Below, piece after piece: positions 1 to 11,197 of a DNA stretch of 64,000 nucleotides. Within the stretch, counting starts at the first letter, position 1. Each line of letters begins with the position of its first letter. The position numbers and the translations under genes were made by a program. Source of the DNA: Chaetoceros tenuissimus. Its lineage: Eukaryota > Bacillariophyta > Thalassiosirophyceae > Chaetocerotales > Chaetocerotaceae. The notes under the pieces were generated by a model. It did no database searches. It was not told the origin of the DNA and was given only the letters and a program-made list of their open reading frames with translations. Location of the stretch: positions 186,001 through 250,000 of the forward strand of contig BLLK01000062.1 in the NCBI GenBank assembly GCA_021927905.1. Direction: 5' to 3'.

Positions 1-682
1 TTTCATTCACATGGACTAGTCTTTCAAAAAGGACCCGAGGTGGTAATTTTCCTTCATCATCGATACCACGAAAAGGGATTGTAGCCTCAATACATGCTAC
101 AACTTTTACAGCATGATTTTTTGAACTTCCTTGCTCAAAACTTGATCCAAAAATCATTCTGCAGCCAATAACTGCAGATAGGAATTCATTCATCCCAGCA
201 TATGGATTGAGAACTTGACCATACTTGAAGCCAAACACATCCATAACCATCTCAGTACTTGTGTCAAGCTTCTCTGTGGTTATTGTAACAGATCCATCTT
301 CATGTTCAACAATTACATCATTCAGATATTGCTGTTGTGCTTTACTAAGACCTCCGTCAATAGAGTAATACACAATATCATGAAAGGCAATAGCCGACAC
401 TTGAAGAGGGTCTGAACCCTTTGCAAGATCTATAAGGTGTTCATAGTTATGGAAAGTTCGTGTTGGAGCTTCCATCGAACTGTAGATCATGTAGGAAATT
501 TCTTCATAAGCTGCAAGATCCATTGGAGGTAGACCCGACTTGTTTCGAAAGGTTTGCATCATCAAAACAATACGTGAAAGTATTGGTACCCTCTCCAGTC
601 TTTCGGTGAGAAAGAGACGCTTGGGGTCTTTCACAATGGATTTACCAAGAGCAGCTTTTACAGATTTGCGTAGAGAAGTCAT
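1..682 (-). CDS. HD-domain metal-dependent hydrolase, 3' part beyond window
   Basis: Reading from the ATG at 682 towards the left edge gives 227 codons without a stop, so the gene is cut by the window. Around residues 78-103 there is an HNxxH block followed about 20 residues later by His-Asp (AFHDIVYY). This is the spacing of HD-superfamily phosphohydrolases, where these residues bind a metal. The substrate cannot be told. No signal peptide or membrane segment is visible at the N-terminus, which is basic (MTSLRKSVKAALGK), so a cytosolic or mitochondrial product is possible. The family call rests on the HNxxH...HD pattern only. The start is the first in-frame ATG after upstream stops; an additional upstream exon cannot be excluded. 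Confidence 0.6.
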   Translation of the reverse strand, partial: MTSLRKSVKAALGKSIVKDPKRLFLTERLERVPILSRIVLMMQTFRNKSGLPPMDLAAYEEISYMIYSSMEAPTRTFHNYEHLIDLAKGSDPLQVSAIAFHDIVYYSIDGGLSKAQQQYLNDVIVEHEDGSVTITTEKLDTSTEMVMDVFGFKYGQVLNPYAGMNEFLSAVIGCRMIFGSSFEQGSSKNHAVKVVACIEATIPFRGIDDEGKLPPRVLFERLVHVNE

Positions 683-1082
683 TATTGTCCAATCTATGTT
701 TTCTTCTATATTGTATTGGTTTCATACTCTTATTCAGACTAAGTGTTGGGAGTTGGGAGCAGAAGTACGTAGAGTTATGGTAATGTGGAAAAATGAAAAG
801 AAAAATTTCGTGTTTTATGTTGAAGTGATGAGGGATGAGGGAGAGTCCAAGGTAGATAAATAGATCTACCTTGGGAGAGTCGTCATTGGGTTACAGGGGG
901 GCTGATTTGTGCAAAATGTAATTTCCCACCCCATTTTAGTAGGAGAGATTTCAAAAATAAGTAAATTTGACTAAAATCAAAATATTAAAAAAGTCGATAT
1001 TCTAATTAGTTTGATAGTGTATTGCATTCGTATTTTACAAAAAATAGCACATGAACATGAAATTGTTCAAGTATTGAAATCA
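683..1082. other. Intergenic stretch, upstream of the HD gene and downstream of the monooxygenase gene
   Basis: No convincing coding frame. It should hold the promoter of the leftward HD gene and the 3' end of the leftward monooxygenase gene. Bases 955-1075 are very AT-rich. A 107-residue open frame on the plus strand (540-863) overlaps the HD coding region and looks like chance. Confidence 0.5.
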
Positions 1083-3061
1083 TCAATTAATCACATTTCC
1101 TTCGTCATCGATATCCATCCATCTCCCCTTTAGATGTGTAGAACCCATATCTGTGAGGAAGGAGCAAAATTGGCTTGGCTCAATGTCTCGGAATGTCTTC
1201 CAAGCCATGGTATCTTCATCACAAAGTTCCAACAGATATCTACCCCTACAGTCAGCGACCATCATGTTCAAAAATCTGACTCCCATCTTGTTCAGTTCTT
1301 TCTCATCTCCAAATGTGATTGGGTATTTCGCATCATTCATTTTACGCGCCAACCACCTGATTTCCCAAGAGTAACTCTCGAGCATGTACTGTTTGTACTC
1401 TTCACTAGAAGTATCTTTCGTCCAATGACCATCTGGAAGTTCACACCATGCTTTCTTAAAGTTTTCATCAAGTTCGTACCTTTCATTCAACTCATGCATT
1501 AGCTCGAGGCAATCACGTTGATTAGCTTTTAACATTTCCTCTTTTGTAGGGATAATGCTCTCGCCAGTAATATAAGCCAAGCATTGCCACGCACAAACAT
1601 CTATATCCAAGAGTGGATACGACGTTGTTTCGGAGATAAACATCATGCTGGGGTAATCTATTGATAGGTTTCTGTAGCTCTTTTCATACACGTAGTCACT
1701 ATTCATTGAAAGTTCCTTAGAAGGGATAACATTGCCAAGATCTGACGATAAGCAATTTTCTCTCATCTTCCAATGGTCGGTGCTTTCTCCAATGTCTTCC
1801 ATGCACCAATAATTGTATTCTTCTTCACTTTCTTTCCAAGGACGCAATTTTTCCTCTAAACAGTCAAAAGTAGGATTGTACCCAGTGCATAATATAATGA
1901 TATCAACTTGTTCCAGATCTGCAGTTGGATAGTCTTCATTCAATGAATCAAATGTAATAGTCTTTCTAGTCCCATCGTTTTTTATCCCAGATACTTTTGA
2001 ATACCATAATATATCTACTTTGTCTAGTGGCCATGATCCCATGTACGAAGCAGATCCTTCTGATTTTCTCGTGGTCATGTAAACATCTTTCACACCCATT
2101 TTAATACATTGTAGAGCGAGATCTTCTGCAGAATAGGAATCGCCAATCATCAATACACGTTTATCTTTGATTCCATTGTCTCCTTTTGTTTCGCTGCTAC
2201 ATGATCCTAGTAATTTATTAATTTGAGAAGAGTGTACAATATCTCCTTGGAACCCTTCTAGATTCTTGAGTACTTCTGGTGGCATGTTTGGCTTTCCATT
2301 CAATCCACAAGCCCATATACATTTATCAAAGCGTTCATTACATGTCTCATTATCAGCATCGACGTAGGAAATATCAAACTCTTCATCCTCTTCGTCATAG
2401 CGAACACTGTTAACCTTAGTGTTGAATTTGACATGTTGAAATATATCTTCATGTTTTGTGACTCTCGCCATTATGTAATCAAGAATTTGTTGACGAGGTA
2501 GATAGACAGGTTGGGGTTCGTTTTGAAAGTGTTCTTGAAATGTATAATCAAAGTATTCCATTCCATCCTTATGACCATTGATCCATAAACCTTCGTACAT
2601 GTTTCCATTGGAAGACGAACTACTTTCATCTGAGTTTGTGCAATGACGATCAGCCCTCCAAACACCACCTGGAGCCGAAGCCTTCTCAAAGACAGTCACC
2701 TTTGGCAACTTCATCAAGCCTTCTATATCGTTCGCTTCTTCATATTCTTTTCTCTTTGTCGCTACAGCATGAAGAAAGCTCATTCCACCCGGTCCACATC
2801 CTAGTATAAGAGAAAGATATATCCATGGTATGTTGAGTCGTGATGATGAATCATTGGATGAAGAAATGAAGACGTTCATATAAAATGAATGAACTTACCT
2901 AGAACAGCTACAGTACAAGTGCTGAGAGAAGATACATCTGTAGAACAGACTTGTGATGGATTATCAAAGCTACCTACAAGCATTTCAGTAACGAGAAAGA
3001 CTTTCAATGCCAGATACAATTCAAATGATGAAGGATAGAAATTGTAATTAGAGGTGCGCAC
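1083..3061 (-). CDS. Flavin-containing monooxygenase-like protein (about 626 aa, 2 exons)
   Basis: Exons 3061-2899 and 2800-1083 are joined across a 98-bp intron (GTAAGT...TATACTAG). Splicing restores the FAD-binding fingerprint TVAVLGCGPGG, which the long downstream frame alone lacks. Further marks are the FMO-type motif FQGDIVHSS and a second nucleotide-binding turn, GDSYSAEDLAL, followed by a Cys-rich stretch typical of NADPH binding in FMOs. The family oxygenates soft N or S atoms of small molecules using FAD, NADPH and O2; this protein's substrate is unknown. About 150 residues follow the catalytic core. The first 40 residues show no clear domain, and the true start could be an internal ATG in exon 1. 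It is divergent from the ALA dehydratase gene, with about 310 bp between starts. Confidence 0.8.
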
Positions 3062-3183
3062 AGATGAACATTACAAACATTACACATCTGTTCCTTCCAA
3101 AATATCTTCAATAGGAAGAACACCTTCCTTCTCCTCGCCAAAAAGACACGACTGCCTCTTCAATAAGACCAAATTTATAAATT

Positions 3184-3206
3184 TAGCCATTTGAGTTAAA
3201 TGGCTA
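3184..3206. repeat. Perfect inverted repeat between divergent promoters
   Basis: Nine-base arms TAGCCATTT and AAATGGCTA are separated by five bases. It sits between the divergent starts of the monooxygenase (3061, minus) and ALA dehydratase (3374, plus). The place fits a dimeric transcription-factor site or a 5'-UTR hairpin. The match is seen directly; the role is inferred. Confidence 0.5.
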
Positions 3207-3373
3207 GATAATGCTTCAAATCCCTACCTTTCAGGGTTCTATGTTGAAGTTTTGGCTTCTCCTTTCCGCGTGGATGCGTTTGTTTCTCTTTTACCCATCA
3301 CATCCGACGCCTTTTCTTTCTTCTTTGTACAAGCAGCTAATGCTCTGTATAACAATTCTAAACTATATCTATC

Positions 3374-4849
3374 ATGAAGCTTTCTTCTTCTCTCATCCTT
3401 GCATCTATTCTTTCTACTGGAGCTGCTTTCTCTCCATCCTCCAATAAGGCTTCCTTCACTGCTCGCAACGTAGCTGCTGAGCCAGAGGTTGCAACTGGAC
3501 CATCTACTGACCCAGTTGACAAGACTTTGGCTGGAATTGATGATGGAGCTGAACATGATGTATTCGACCCTCTTGGAGGCGATGCTCCAGCTCTTGTAAG
3601 AAACAATAATGAAGAGGTTTGGGTTCCACAGGTGAGTTATTTCATCGCAAGAAGGAAAATGAATAAGATGCAAAGAATATGAAAAATGAAGTTCAAGTAA
3701 TGATTCGAAAGAAAGGTTGTGCAATTCTTCATTTCTATACATTTACTCACACATTCCATCTATATATTCTTTTGAAATATCTATATTATTCTTGACTTCA
3801 ATATGAACATTGATCAAACAACAACAATTATTTCAAATGGGAATGTAATATATTTTCTATAAAAAAAATAGAGAGCTCGCCCACGTAGAAACCGTAAATC
3901 CCCTGCAGTACGCAACATGGTTCGCGAAAACATTGTAACACCATCAAACTTCATCTACCCACTTTTCATCCACGACGAAACTTTCAACCAAGACATTGTT
4001 TCTATGCCTGGATGTGAACGTCACTCTCTTGACTCCATGCTTAAGGAAGTAGGTGATGCATACCAATTCGGTGTTCGTACTTTTGTATTGTTTCCAAAGG
4101 TACCAGATGAGCTCAAAACTAATCTTGGAGTGGAGGCTTACAACCCTAATGGAATCGTTCACCGTGCAATTCGTATGATCAAGGATAAATTCCCAGAAGC
4201 AACCGTATGTACTGATGTAGCACTTGATCCATACTCGGATCAAGGACATGATGGAGTTGTTGAGAATGGAAAGATTTTGAATGATGTCACTATTAATCAG
4301 TTATGTAAGCAGGCTGTTTCACAGGCAAGAGCTGGAGCAGATGTTGTTGCTCCTAGTGATATGATGGACGGACGTGTAGGAGCTATCCGTGATGCTCTTG
4401 ATTCAGAGGGATTCACTGATGTTTCCATTTTGGCATACACTGCTAAATACGCAAGTGCTTACTACGGACCATTCCGTGATGCACTGGATTCTCACCCTGG
4501 ATTCGGAGATAAAAAGACTTACCAACAGGATCCAGCTAATGGAAGAGAAGCATTGATCGAAGCAGCTTTGGATGCTGCTGAGGGAGCTGATATGCTTATG
4601 GTTAAGCCAGGTATGCCATACCTTGATGTTATCCGTCGTTTGAAGGACAATTCCAATCTTCCAATTGCTGCATACCACGTATCTGGAGAATATGCAATGA
4701 TCAAGGCTGCATGTGAGAAGGGATGGCTTGAAGAGAAGAGTGTTGTTCTTGAGACTCTTACTTGTTTCAAGAGAGCTGGAGCAGATATTATCCTCACTTA
4801 TTATGCAAAGCAAGCAGCTCAATGGATGGCGGAGGACGGTCTTTTCTAA
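3374..4849 (+). CDS. hemB: Delta-aminolevulinic acid dehydratase, plastid (411 aa, 2 exons)
   Basis: The enzyme condenses two 5-aminolevulinate molecules to porphobilinogen in haem and chlorophyll synthesis. Exons 3374-3631 and 3872-4849 are joined in phase 0 across a 240-bp intron. The N-terminus is a signal peptide ending ...STGAAF-SPSS, the Phe-at-cleavage tag of diatom plastid import. The mature enzyme begins with the conserved RxRRNRKSPAVR block. The Schiff-base lysines are visible at about residues 278 (YTAKYAS) and 331 (MVKPGMPYL). The metal site reads TDVALDPYSDQGHDG, with Asp where the zinc-dependent animal enzymes have Cys, so this is the plant-type, magnesium-dependent form. It is full length and very well conserved. 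Confidence 0.96.
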
Positions 4850-4955
4850 TTTCATCATAATGAAAATGTTATTTTATACTATACGTCGATTACTTGTTTT
4901 ACTTCAATATTTATATATATCCATTGACGACTTGTTAAAAGCTTTCACTTCATAT

Positions 4956-5755
4956 TTACTTTGGACCTGAAAAACATGGAAGAGACCAAATTCCCATTCC
5001 AGCCTTGTAATCGCCAGGCATATGATCAGTCACTCCATAATAATCCATGTTCCATTGATCGCTTCCAGAGTCTTTTGAAAATCTTGTGATTCCACCTTGT
5101 GCAAGCTTACCAACTTTGGAATCCTTCAACTCGACTCCTTCCAAAGCAAACGCAACAGACTGATAACATGGAGCATGCAAAACAATTGCCAAAGATTCTC
5201 CATTAGCATGTTTTAAAATACCACCCAGTGTCTTCTTACAACGAGCAATCAAATTTTCTTCATCTTCTGGAAACATTTCTTCGGTAATTTTCAAAGCTTT
5301 CTCATAGGTCGTATCAAGGTTATCAAAAATTTCTGCAAGTTGGTCAACTGAGCGAGGATAAGTTCTCACCCCTGCTCGATCAATGAGTAAAGATGGCTGC
5401 ATGTATTCGTACAAACCCTCCTCGACATTAACTTTTGTATCTGTTGGAAGAGCTGAAGCTACAATGGATGCAGTATGTGTTGTTCTGAGAAAAGGAGATG
5501 CATACACCTTGGTAGGACGAGTTGTTTCGTCCATAGTTGCAATAGCATTTGCAATAGATTTTGCATGTTCCATACCATCAGTAGGATCAATGTCGGCTAA
5601 TGAAAAAAGTATTAGATGGAATAGGACCTAAGAGTCAAGATGTGATTTCTTTTTGATGAGTGCACGAGTGCTCACTTACAATCATAGGGTCCATCATACT
5701 CCACTAATGGAAATTCTGTTTTTCCGTAACGAATCAAGTAAACGTATTGAGTCAT
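4956..5755 (-). CDS. Histidine phosphatase (phosphoglycerate-mutase-like) family protein with altered catalytic motif (238 aa)
   Basis: Exons 5755-5680 and 5596-4956 are joined across an 83-bp intron (phase 1). The fold signature is clear: an N-terminal strand LIRYGKTEF, SPFLRTTHTA near residue 55, and a late LHAPCYQS. In active members the first motif is RHG, whose His carries the phosphate; here the codon at 5728-5726 is TAC, Tyr. The helper Arg and the second His are kept. The protein may therefore be a non-catalytic relative, or may use another residue. No targeting peptide is visible. It is convergent with the ALA dehydratase gene, with about 100 bp between stops. The family call is solid; activity is doubtful. 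Confidence 0.8.
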
Positions 5756-6128
5756 AGCCCTCGATTATTTTGAATATAAACTGTCTTTATTGTGTGGTAA
5801 TGTGGTTTTGTAGAGAAGTGGAATAGAGACTTCATTTGGAAAAGATTCTTCCTATGCATCTTCATGCAGAAAGGAGGAGATGTTGAGATGTTGAACAGGA
5901 AAGATGAGGAATGAGGAAGCCGTCAACGCGATCAACATAAGAAAGATACTACGGAAGTACGTACAAATAGGTCTTCCGTGTAGGAGAGGGTGTTCCCCAA
6001 AAAAGATACAAAAAAGATACGCTTTTTGAAAAGAACAACAGAAAAGAACTTTTTGTTCTGTTATAAATTGCTTTACTTGTACTAATTCCATCGACTCATC
6101 CAACAAACTTCGTAATCGTAGAGATACA
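5756..6128. other. Divergent intergenic region
   Basis: The 373 bp lie between the start of the phosphatase-like gene (minus) and the next gene (plus). It must hold both promoters. Open frames on the minus strand here (5852-6301) run antisense into the next gene and have no family features. No TATA-like or other motif stands out. Confidence 0.4.
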
Positions 6129-6678
6129 ATGCCCTCTTTGATTCTAAAGAAAACATGGAAAATCAAGCCATCTGGCTTTTCGGTCAAGAACGAAAAGAAC
6201 TTTTCTTTGCATGGCTCGTTTGACGAATCCTTGATATCTACCTTGACTTCAAGCCTGGTCAATCTCAAATTAACACATAATGCAAACCCATTGCGCTTCA
6301 TTCTGGATGATGCTGGCCATTACAAAGGTAACATCAATGATTGTACTACGCTGTGATTTAAAACAGACTTGTCTCTCACGAAACCTATGACCCATGACAT
6401 ACTTTCATTTTCCAACCTACAGCTGACTTGAATCACGACTTTCAGAAATATGTAAGTGAAATTAGAGCTCATGTAGTTTCATAATGTTGAATGAGTCTCT
6501 CTCACATACTTATGAATTTGTAAAGCATGAAGAAGATGCGATTGTAATGATTATGGACGTTCTTGAAATTTATGGTTGGAAATTTGTACATCAGTATGAT
6601 CAAGAATTGTCTTCCGAGAAAATGAATGGCTCATCCTATACCAAGAGAGAATTATTTCTATTCCAAAAGGAAAACTAA
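6129..6678 (+). CDS. Small uncharacterised protein (about 126 aa, 3 exons)
   Basis: Proposed exons are 6129-6327, 6423-6451 and 6526-6678. All joins keep frame, with introns of 95 and 74 bp. The predicted product starts MPSLILKKTWKIKPSGF and ends with a compact, probably alpha/beta segment (EDAIVMIMDVLEIYGWKFVHQYDQE...ELFLFQKEN). No signal peptide, membrane segment or known motif is visible, and I do not recognise the family. The middle exon is only 29 bp and the second acceptor (TTTGTAAAG) is weak, so the exon structure is less certain than elsewhere. A further open stretch at 6754-6860 could be another exon but has no supported join. Confidence 0.5.
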
Positions 6679-7348
6679 ACAAGAATTGGGATAGTGTCTG
6701 CGTATTGTAAGTGAGTCAAAGTATCAAGATATATATGTCATTGGAAGTAAGGTGTGAAAAGTATTGAAGGATCAAAACCAGTTCCAGTACTAGCATTTAA
6801 AGCAACACGTATTGGCCATACTGGTTCAGCATTTGTTCGCTTGTTAAAGAGAATTTCAGTACTTTTCATTATCAAACTTATTTGTAGTAATAATTCTATA
6901 TTCAAAATTAATTTTCATAAGAGCATAACTATGGGTACCTAGCTTGCAGAAAGAATGCAGCGTTGTTCTGCATTTTGCTCTCCTTTTCTATAATCTTTAT
7001 TTTCATTCCAAAACGGTTTCATTCTACATGAAACATTGCAATGATCTGACTAATGAAAGTAAAATGAAAATGTTATTTCTGAAACAAGTAATCTTTTTAC
7101 CTTGCCATTTAGTAAATATCCTCTTCATGGCAAGTCTTTTGTGACGTCATCATCAAAATGCAATGAAGCCGATCGAAAACATGAGAAGATCCAGAGAGAG
7201 GAATGAGAAAAGATACAAGCTTCATCCATCTGACAACAACAACATCAAACTAAATACAAGAGTAAACCAAACGAGGTATCACACCTACGACAAGAATAAA
7301 TAATTTAAACAGCGTAAGTTTATCCCCTGCATCAACATAGAGTCAAAA
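6679..7348. other. Intergenic, 670 bp
   Basis: No supported gene. Short open frames at 6754-6942 and 6944-7144 lack good coding character past about 40 residues. The end of the stretch is the 5' region of the reductase gene. Confidence 0.4.
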
Positions 7349-8595
7349 ATGAGACGAAATGCAAGTCATTCATTCTTGATTCTAGCAATCCTTTCACTGA
7401 TGTGCCATGACATTGTTTTTGCATTTTCATATCCAAGAACTCTCTTTGATAAGTGAGTGCCAAAGAATAACCCCATCCCTACAACTATACCATATCTACA
7501 TATCTTACTCATACTCTACCTCTTTCATAGACATCAATTTAAAAAACAGAAAATGAGTGGAATCGGCTTCATTGGTATTGGAATCATGGGTGAGGGAATG
7601 GCTGCAAGGCTCGTTACTCAAAATATCGCAGGCACTAAAGAGAAGCCGCTTATTATTTGGAATAGAACCAAGAGCAAGTGTGAAGAATTCAAAAACAAGC
7701 TTGGTGGAGATTATGAGATTGTCATTAAGGATACTGCGAAGGAAGTTGTAGAAGCTTGTTCCATTACATATTCTATGGTACGTGGATATTTATTATCGAG
7801 TATGTTTCACAATTTTCTTTAGCAAAATGATTCAGAGATTGTCTCAATTCCTATATTTTCTCTTTCCAGTTGTCCACACCTGAAGCAAGCAAAGCAGTTT
7901 TTGATGCAGAGGATGGAACTCTCGCTGGAGTTTCTGCTGGAAAGAGTATTGTAGATTGTGCAACTCTTGCGGAAGCAGATATGATCCGCATGAATGAAGC
8001 TGTTACTGCAAAGGGAGGAAGATTCCTTGAAGCACCAGTATCTGGATCCAAAGCACCTGCAGCGCAGGGATCACTCATTTTCCTTTGTGCAGGAAGCAAG
8101 GCTTTGTTTGATGAGATTGAAAATGATGGATTGAATGTCATGGGAAAGGCATCTCATTTCTTCAGTGAAGAAGTTTCCTATGGAACTAGAGCAAAGTTGG
8201 TTGTGAATTCTTTGATGGGGACAATGGTTGCTGCATTTGGAGAAGGATTGGCATTAGCAGAGAATGTAGGATTGGATGCATCTAAAATGATTGAAGTGAT
8301 TGGACAAGGTGCTATTCAGAGTCCACTTTATGGAATGAAGGGACCAAAAATGATTGTAAAAGATCACGCTCCAAACTTCCCACTCAAACATGCTCATAAA
8401 GATATGAAATTGGCAAGTGACATGGCAAAGGCTGCAAATGTTGAATATTCCGTAATGAATTCAGCTGAGGAGTTGTTCAAGAGAGCAAGAGGTGATGACG
8501 ACTTGAATGTAGCTGATCAAGATTTCAGTGCAGTGTTTGAAAGAATTCACAAAGAATCTGATGGCCCATTTTCCAAAAAGAGAAAGACTAGCTAA
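7349..8595 (+). CDS. Beta-hydroxyacid dehydrogenase, glyoxylate/succinic semialdehyde reductase type (about 358 aa, 3 exons)
   Basis: Exons 7349-7452, 7531-7777 and 7870-8595; introns are 78 and 92 bp. Exon 1 encodes a signal-peptide-like start (MRRNASHSFLILAILSLMC...FAFS), suggesting plastid or ER routing. The NAD(P) turn is GFIGIGIMGEGMAARL, the substrate loop is EAPVSGSKAPAAQGSL, and the catalytic Lys lies in AKLVVNSLMG. The tail FPLKHAHKDMKLA is typical of the GLYR branch rather than of 3-hydroxyisobutyrate dehydrogenase. The likely reaction is NADPH-dependent reduction of glyoxylate or succinic semialdehyde, a detoxifying step near photorespiration. The C-terminus (KKRKTS) is basic. The acceptor at 7530 was chosen because it follows a pyrimidine tract and is the one that keeps frame. 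Confidence 0.85.
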
Positions 8596-9128
8596 AGCAA
8601 TCTGTCTTTGAAGACAGATGTATTGATGAATCTTTCCAATTGCAACACTCGCTCATATCCATCCATCTTGTAGCATTCATTGCACTAATAATGACAAATG
8701 GGGCTTGTACAGACACCGTATCAAGAGCTAAATACATAAAATAATCGATACTCATTGTATAGAGATATGTAAAGACGAAATCGTCATTGTAGCAGGTGAA
8801 ATGAAAACATGCCAAAATCAATTTTAGAAGAATGAAGTGGTGGTGTCAGAAAATTAAATGACGACATAGAGTGTCCTTGCCTTTTCAAAGTGGAGCGGAG
8901 TGCGTCACTCGTATGTACTTTTGATACCATGGATATCCTCCGCTAGCAAAAAGGAAATGATGATGCACATCCATGTTGATCCATGAACATTTTTCTTACT
9001 CATCATTGCAGTTACATATCTGACGAAAGATATACATAATTCATAGCTGTATCAAAACTCCTTTGATACACACATACACCAAGCTGACACCTGCATCCTC
9101 GGTTCAAAAAATATCAAAGTGAAAGGAA
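8596..9128. other. Intergenic, 533 bp, with a 3'-end inverted repeat
   Basis: Separates two same-direction genes. Apart from the palindrome at 8600-8619 nothing recognisable is present. A 77-residue minus-strand frame has no features. Confidence 0.4.
8600..8619 (+). repeat. Inverted repeat just after the stop codon
   Basis: ATCTGTCTT and AAGACAGAT are separated by two bases, five bases after the reductase stop codon. In RNA it would form a short hairpin at the start of the 3' UTR. A role in 3'-end formation or stability is inferred only. Confidence 0.45.
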
Positions 9129-10952
9129 ATGTATGCTTTACGAAGTCTTCTCTTAGCTGGAGTTTTGATCACTCTCGAAAGAGGAGTGTTGTGCTTTGCC
9201 AATGGAAACATCAACTGTAATGCAAAGTCGGCGATTTCCAGACAACAGCAACAACAAAGGAAAGCATTTCTTCCTCATACCCATGCATCAATAGCATCCA
9301 CTATAAATAATCAAAAATCTAGTTTACAAGCCGCTTCTATAACAAATGAAGATGATGAAAAACTGAAAATAAAAGGAGGAGAAACAAAAGCAAATGATTT
9401 ACCAGTCTGGCCATGTGGTGATGCTCTTGATTCAAAATTGATCAAAATTGCATTACCCTGTATAGCAAACTTTGCAATATCGCCATTGGTTGGAGCTGTA
9501 GACTTGTTTTGGATCAATCGCATGGGAAATACCTTGGCTGTAGCAGGACAAGCCGCTGCAAATCAAATCTTTTCCTCTTCCTTTTGGTTGACTAGTTTCT
9601 TACCGTCTGTTACTGCTACACTTGTAGCAAAACAATATGCAGAAGGAAGTGAAGAGGGTGTACAAGATGCTATTGCACAGGCTTTATTTTTGAGTACCTT
9701 TGTAGCTATTATTGGTTGGCTGGTGCTCATTTCTAGGCCAGATAAATTGCTAAGCGGTGTGTTGAAACCAGGGGCTCCAGCGAGAGAATTTGCAAGACCA
9801 TATCTTTTGATTCGAGCATTTGGGTTTCTTCCTAGTTTGTTTAGTTTAGTTGGATTCTCTGCTTTTAGAGGTGAGTCATACATATCAGCAAAAGAATCAT
9901 TTTCGTAATTGCCATTAGCGTGATTTCAGCTGACACTTTTTCTTCCTTTAGGAACCATGGATACCATCACACCTTTGAAAATAAGTATATTTGCAAATCT
10001 AATGAATGCGATTCTAGATCCAATTTTGATCTTTAATGCTAAAATGGGAGTGACAGGTGCAGCGATTGCTACCCTTGTATCTGAAATTTGTTCAGCTGTT
10101 TTGTTCATGACGCTCATGTGGAAGAAAAATCTTGTTAACGTTTCGAAATTGCTTAGTCTTCCAAAGATTGAAAGACTCATGCCTTTGTTGAAAGGGGGAG
10201 CTGCATTACAATTGAGGAATTTTGCATTAAATCTTACTTTTTTGGCAGTTACTAGGGTGACGCAGTCCATTGACGATACTGGTGTTGCAGCTGCGGCGCA
10301 TGCCATGTCTATTCAAACGTTTCAAATTGGAGGAATTGTTTTATTGGCGTTATCGACTGTTGCGCAATTTGTTGTTCCAGGGGAGATGGTTGAGAAGAAA
10401 GATCCAGAGACTGGAAAGACAATTGGTGGGCTAAAGGTGGCAAAGGCAACTGTGAACAGACTCATGTCTTGGGGATTCCTTTTAGGAACTATCTTGGGTT
10501 CTTTACAGATTTTGATTTTACCAAAGTTGCTGCAAGCATCTCCTTTAGAAGAGGTGAGAGTAGCTGCCAAAGTCCCTGCACTTTTGGGGAGTGTGTATCA
10601 AGTTTTCAATGGACTAGTTTTTATTGGGGAAGGAGTTATGGTTGGCACCGGCAGCTTCATGCAACTTTCCATCAGTACTCTCATTGCTACTTTGGGAACA
10701 TTGGTTGCATTGAAGGAATTTCCAGCAAAGTATGGACTCACAGGAGTTTGGATGGGATTTGGAGTCTTCAATACTTTGCGTTTGGCTGGTGTAGCAATCC
10801 ATCAATTTGTCAATGGACCTTTGGTGAAGCGAAAGATTGAAGGCACGCAAAACTCATCGACTGAATCAAATACAAATGAAACATTGGAGGATAAGTCAGA
10901 GAATTCAGAACCTGCTTCTGACATAGATCCAGAAGATAAGAATGTGCCATAA
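9129..10952 (+). CDS. MATE family transporter (about 580 aa, 2 exons)
   Basis: Exons 9129-9870 and 9952-10952, with an 81-bp intron in phase 1. The join restores the conserved MATE turn GFSAFRGTMDTITPLK. Around ten to twelve hydrophobic segments are visible, starting at about residue 105 (ALPCIANFAISPLVGAVD), followed by GQAAANQIF and the matching second half after GAALQLRNF. MATE proteins exchange organic cations, acids or metabolites against protons or sodium. The first 100 residues form a signal peptide (LLLAGVLITLERGVLCFANG) and a low-complexity linker, which suggests a plastid membrane. The C-terminal 45 residues are acidic and polar. The family is certain; substrate and membrane are not. 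Confidence 0.88.
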
Positions 10953-11197
10953 CCACTATAAAATAAATTGCTAGCAACATTTTTCTTCAGTATTACAATC
11001 AGCCTTGGTGCCATTAAGGTACTCACTTTTGATTTATCTGACCACTCAGTACAACGTATTAATGTATTATGTTAGATGCTTAAAGTACTACTTCACAACT
11101 AATGTCTTTTACTAAGAGAAATTTCATGGATACTCGAAACTCATTTCTGGAAATAACAAACATTTTCTCAAATGAATATGGGTAAAGTTTACATCAA

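Noticed and set aside
9563-10570. Minus-strand frames of 82-126 aa under the MATE gene
   Set aside because: Antisense shadows of a hydrophobic-protein gene, without features of their own.
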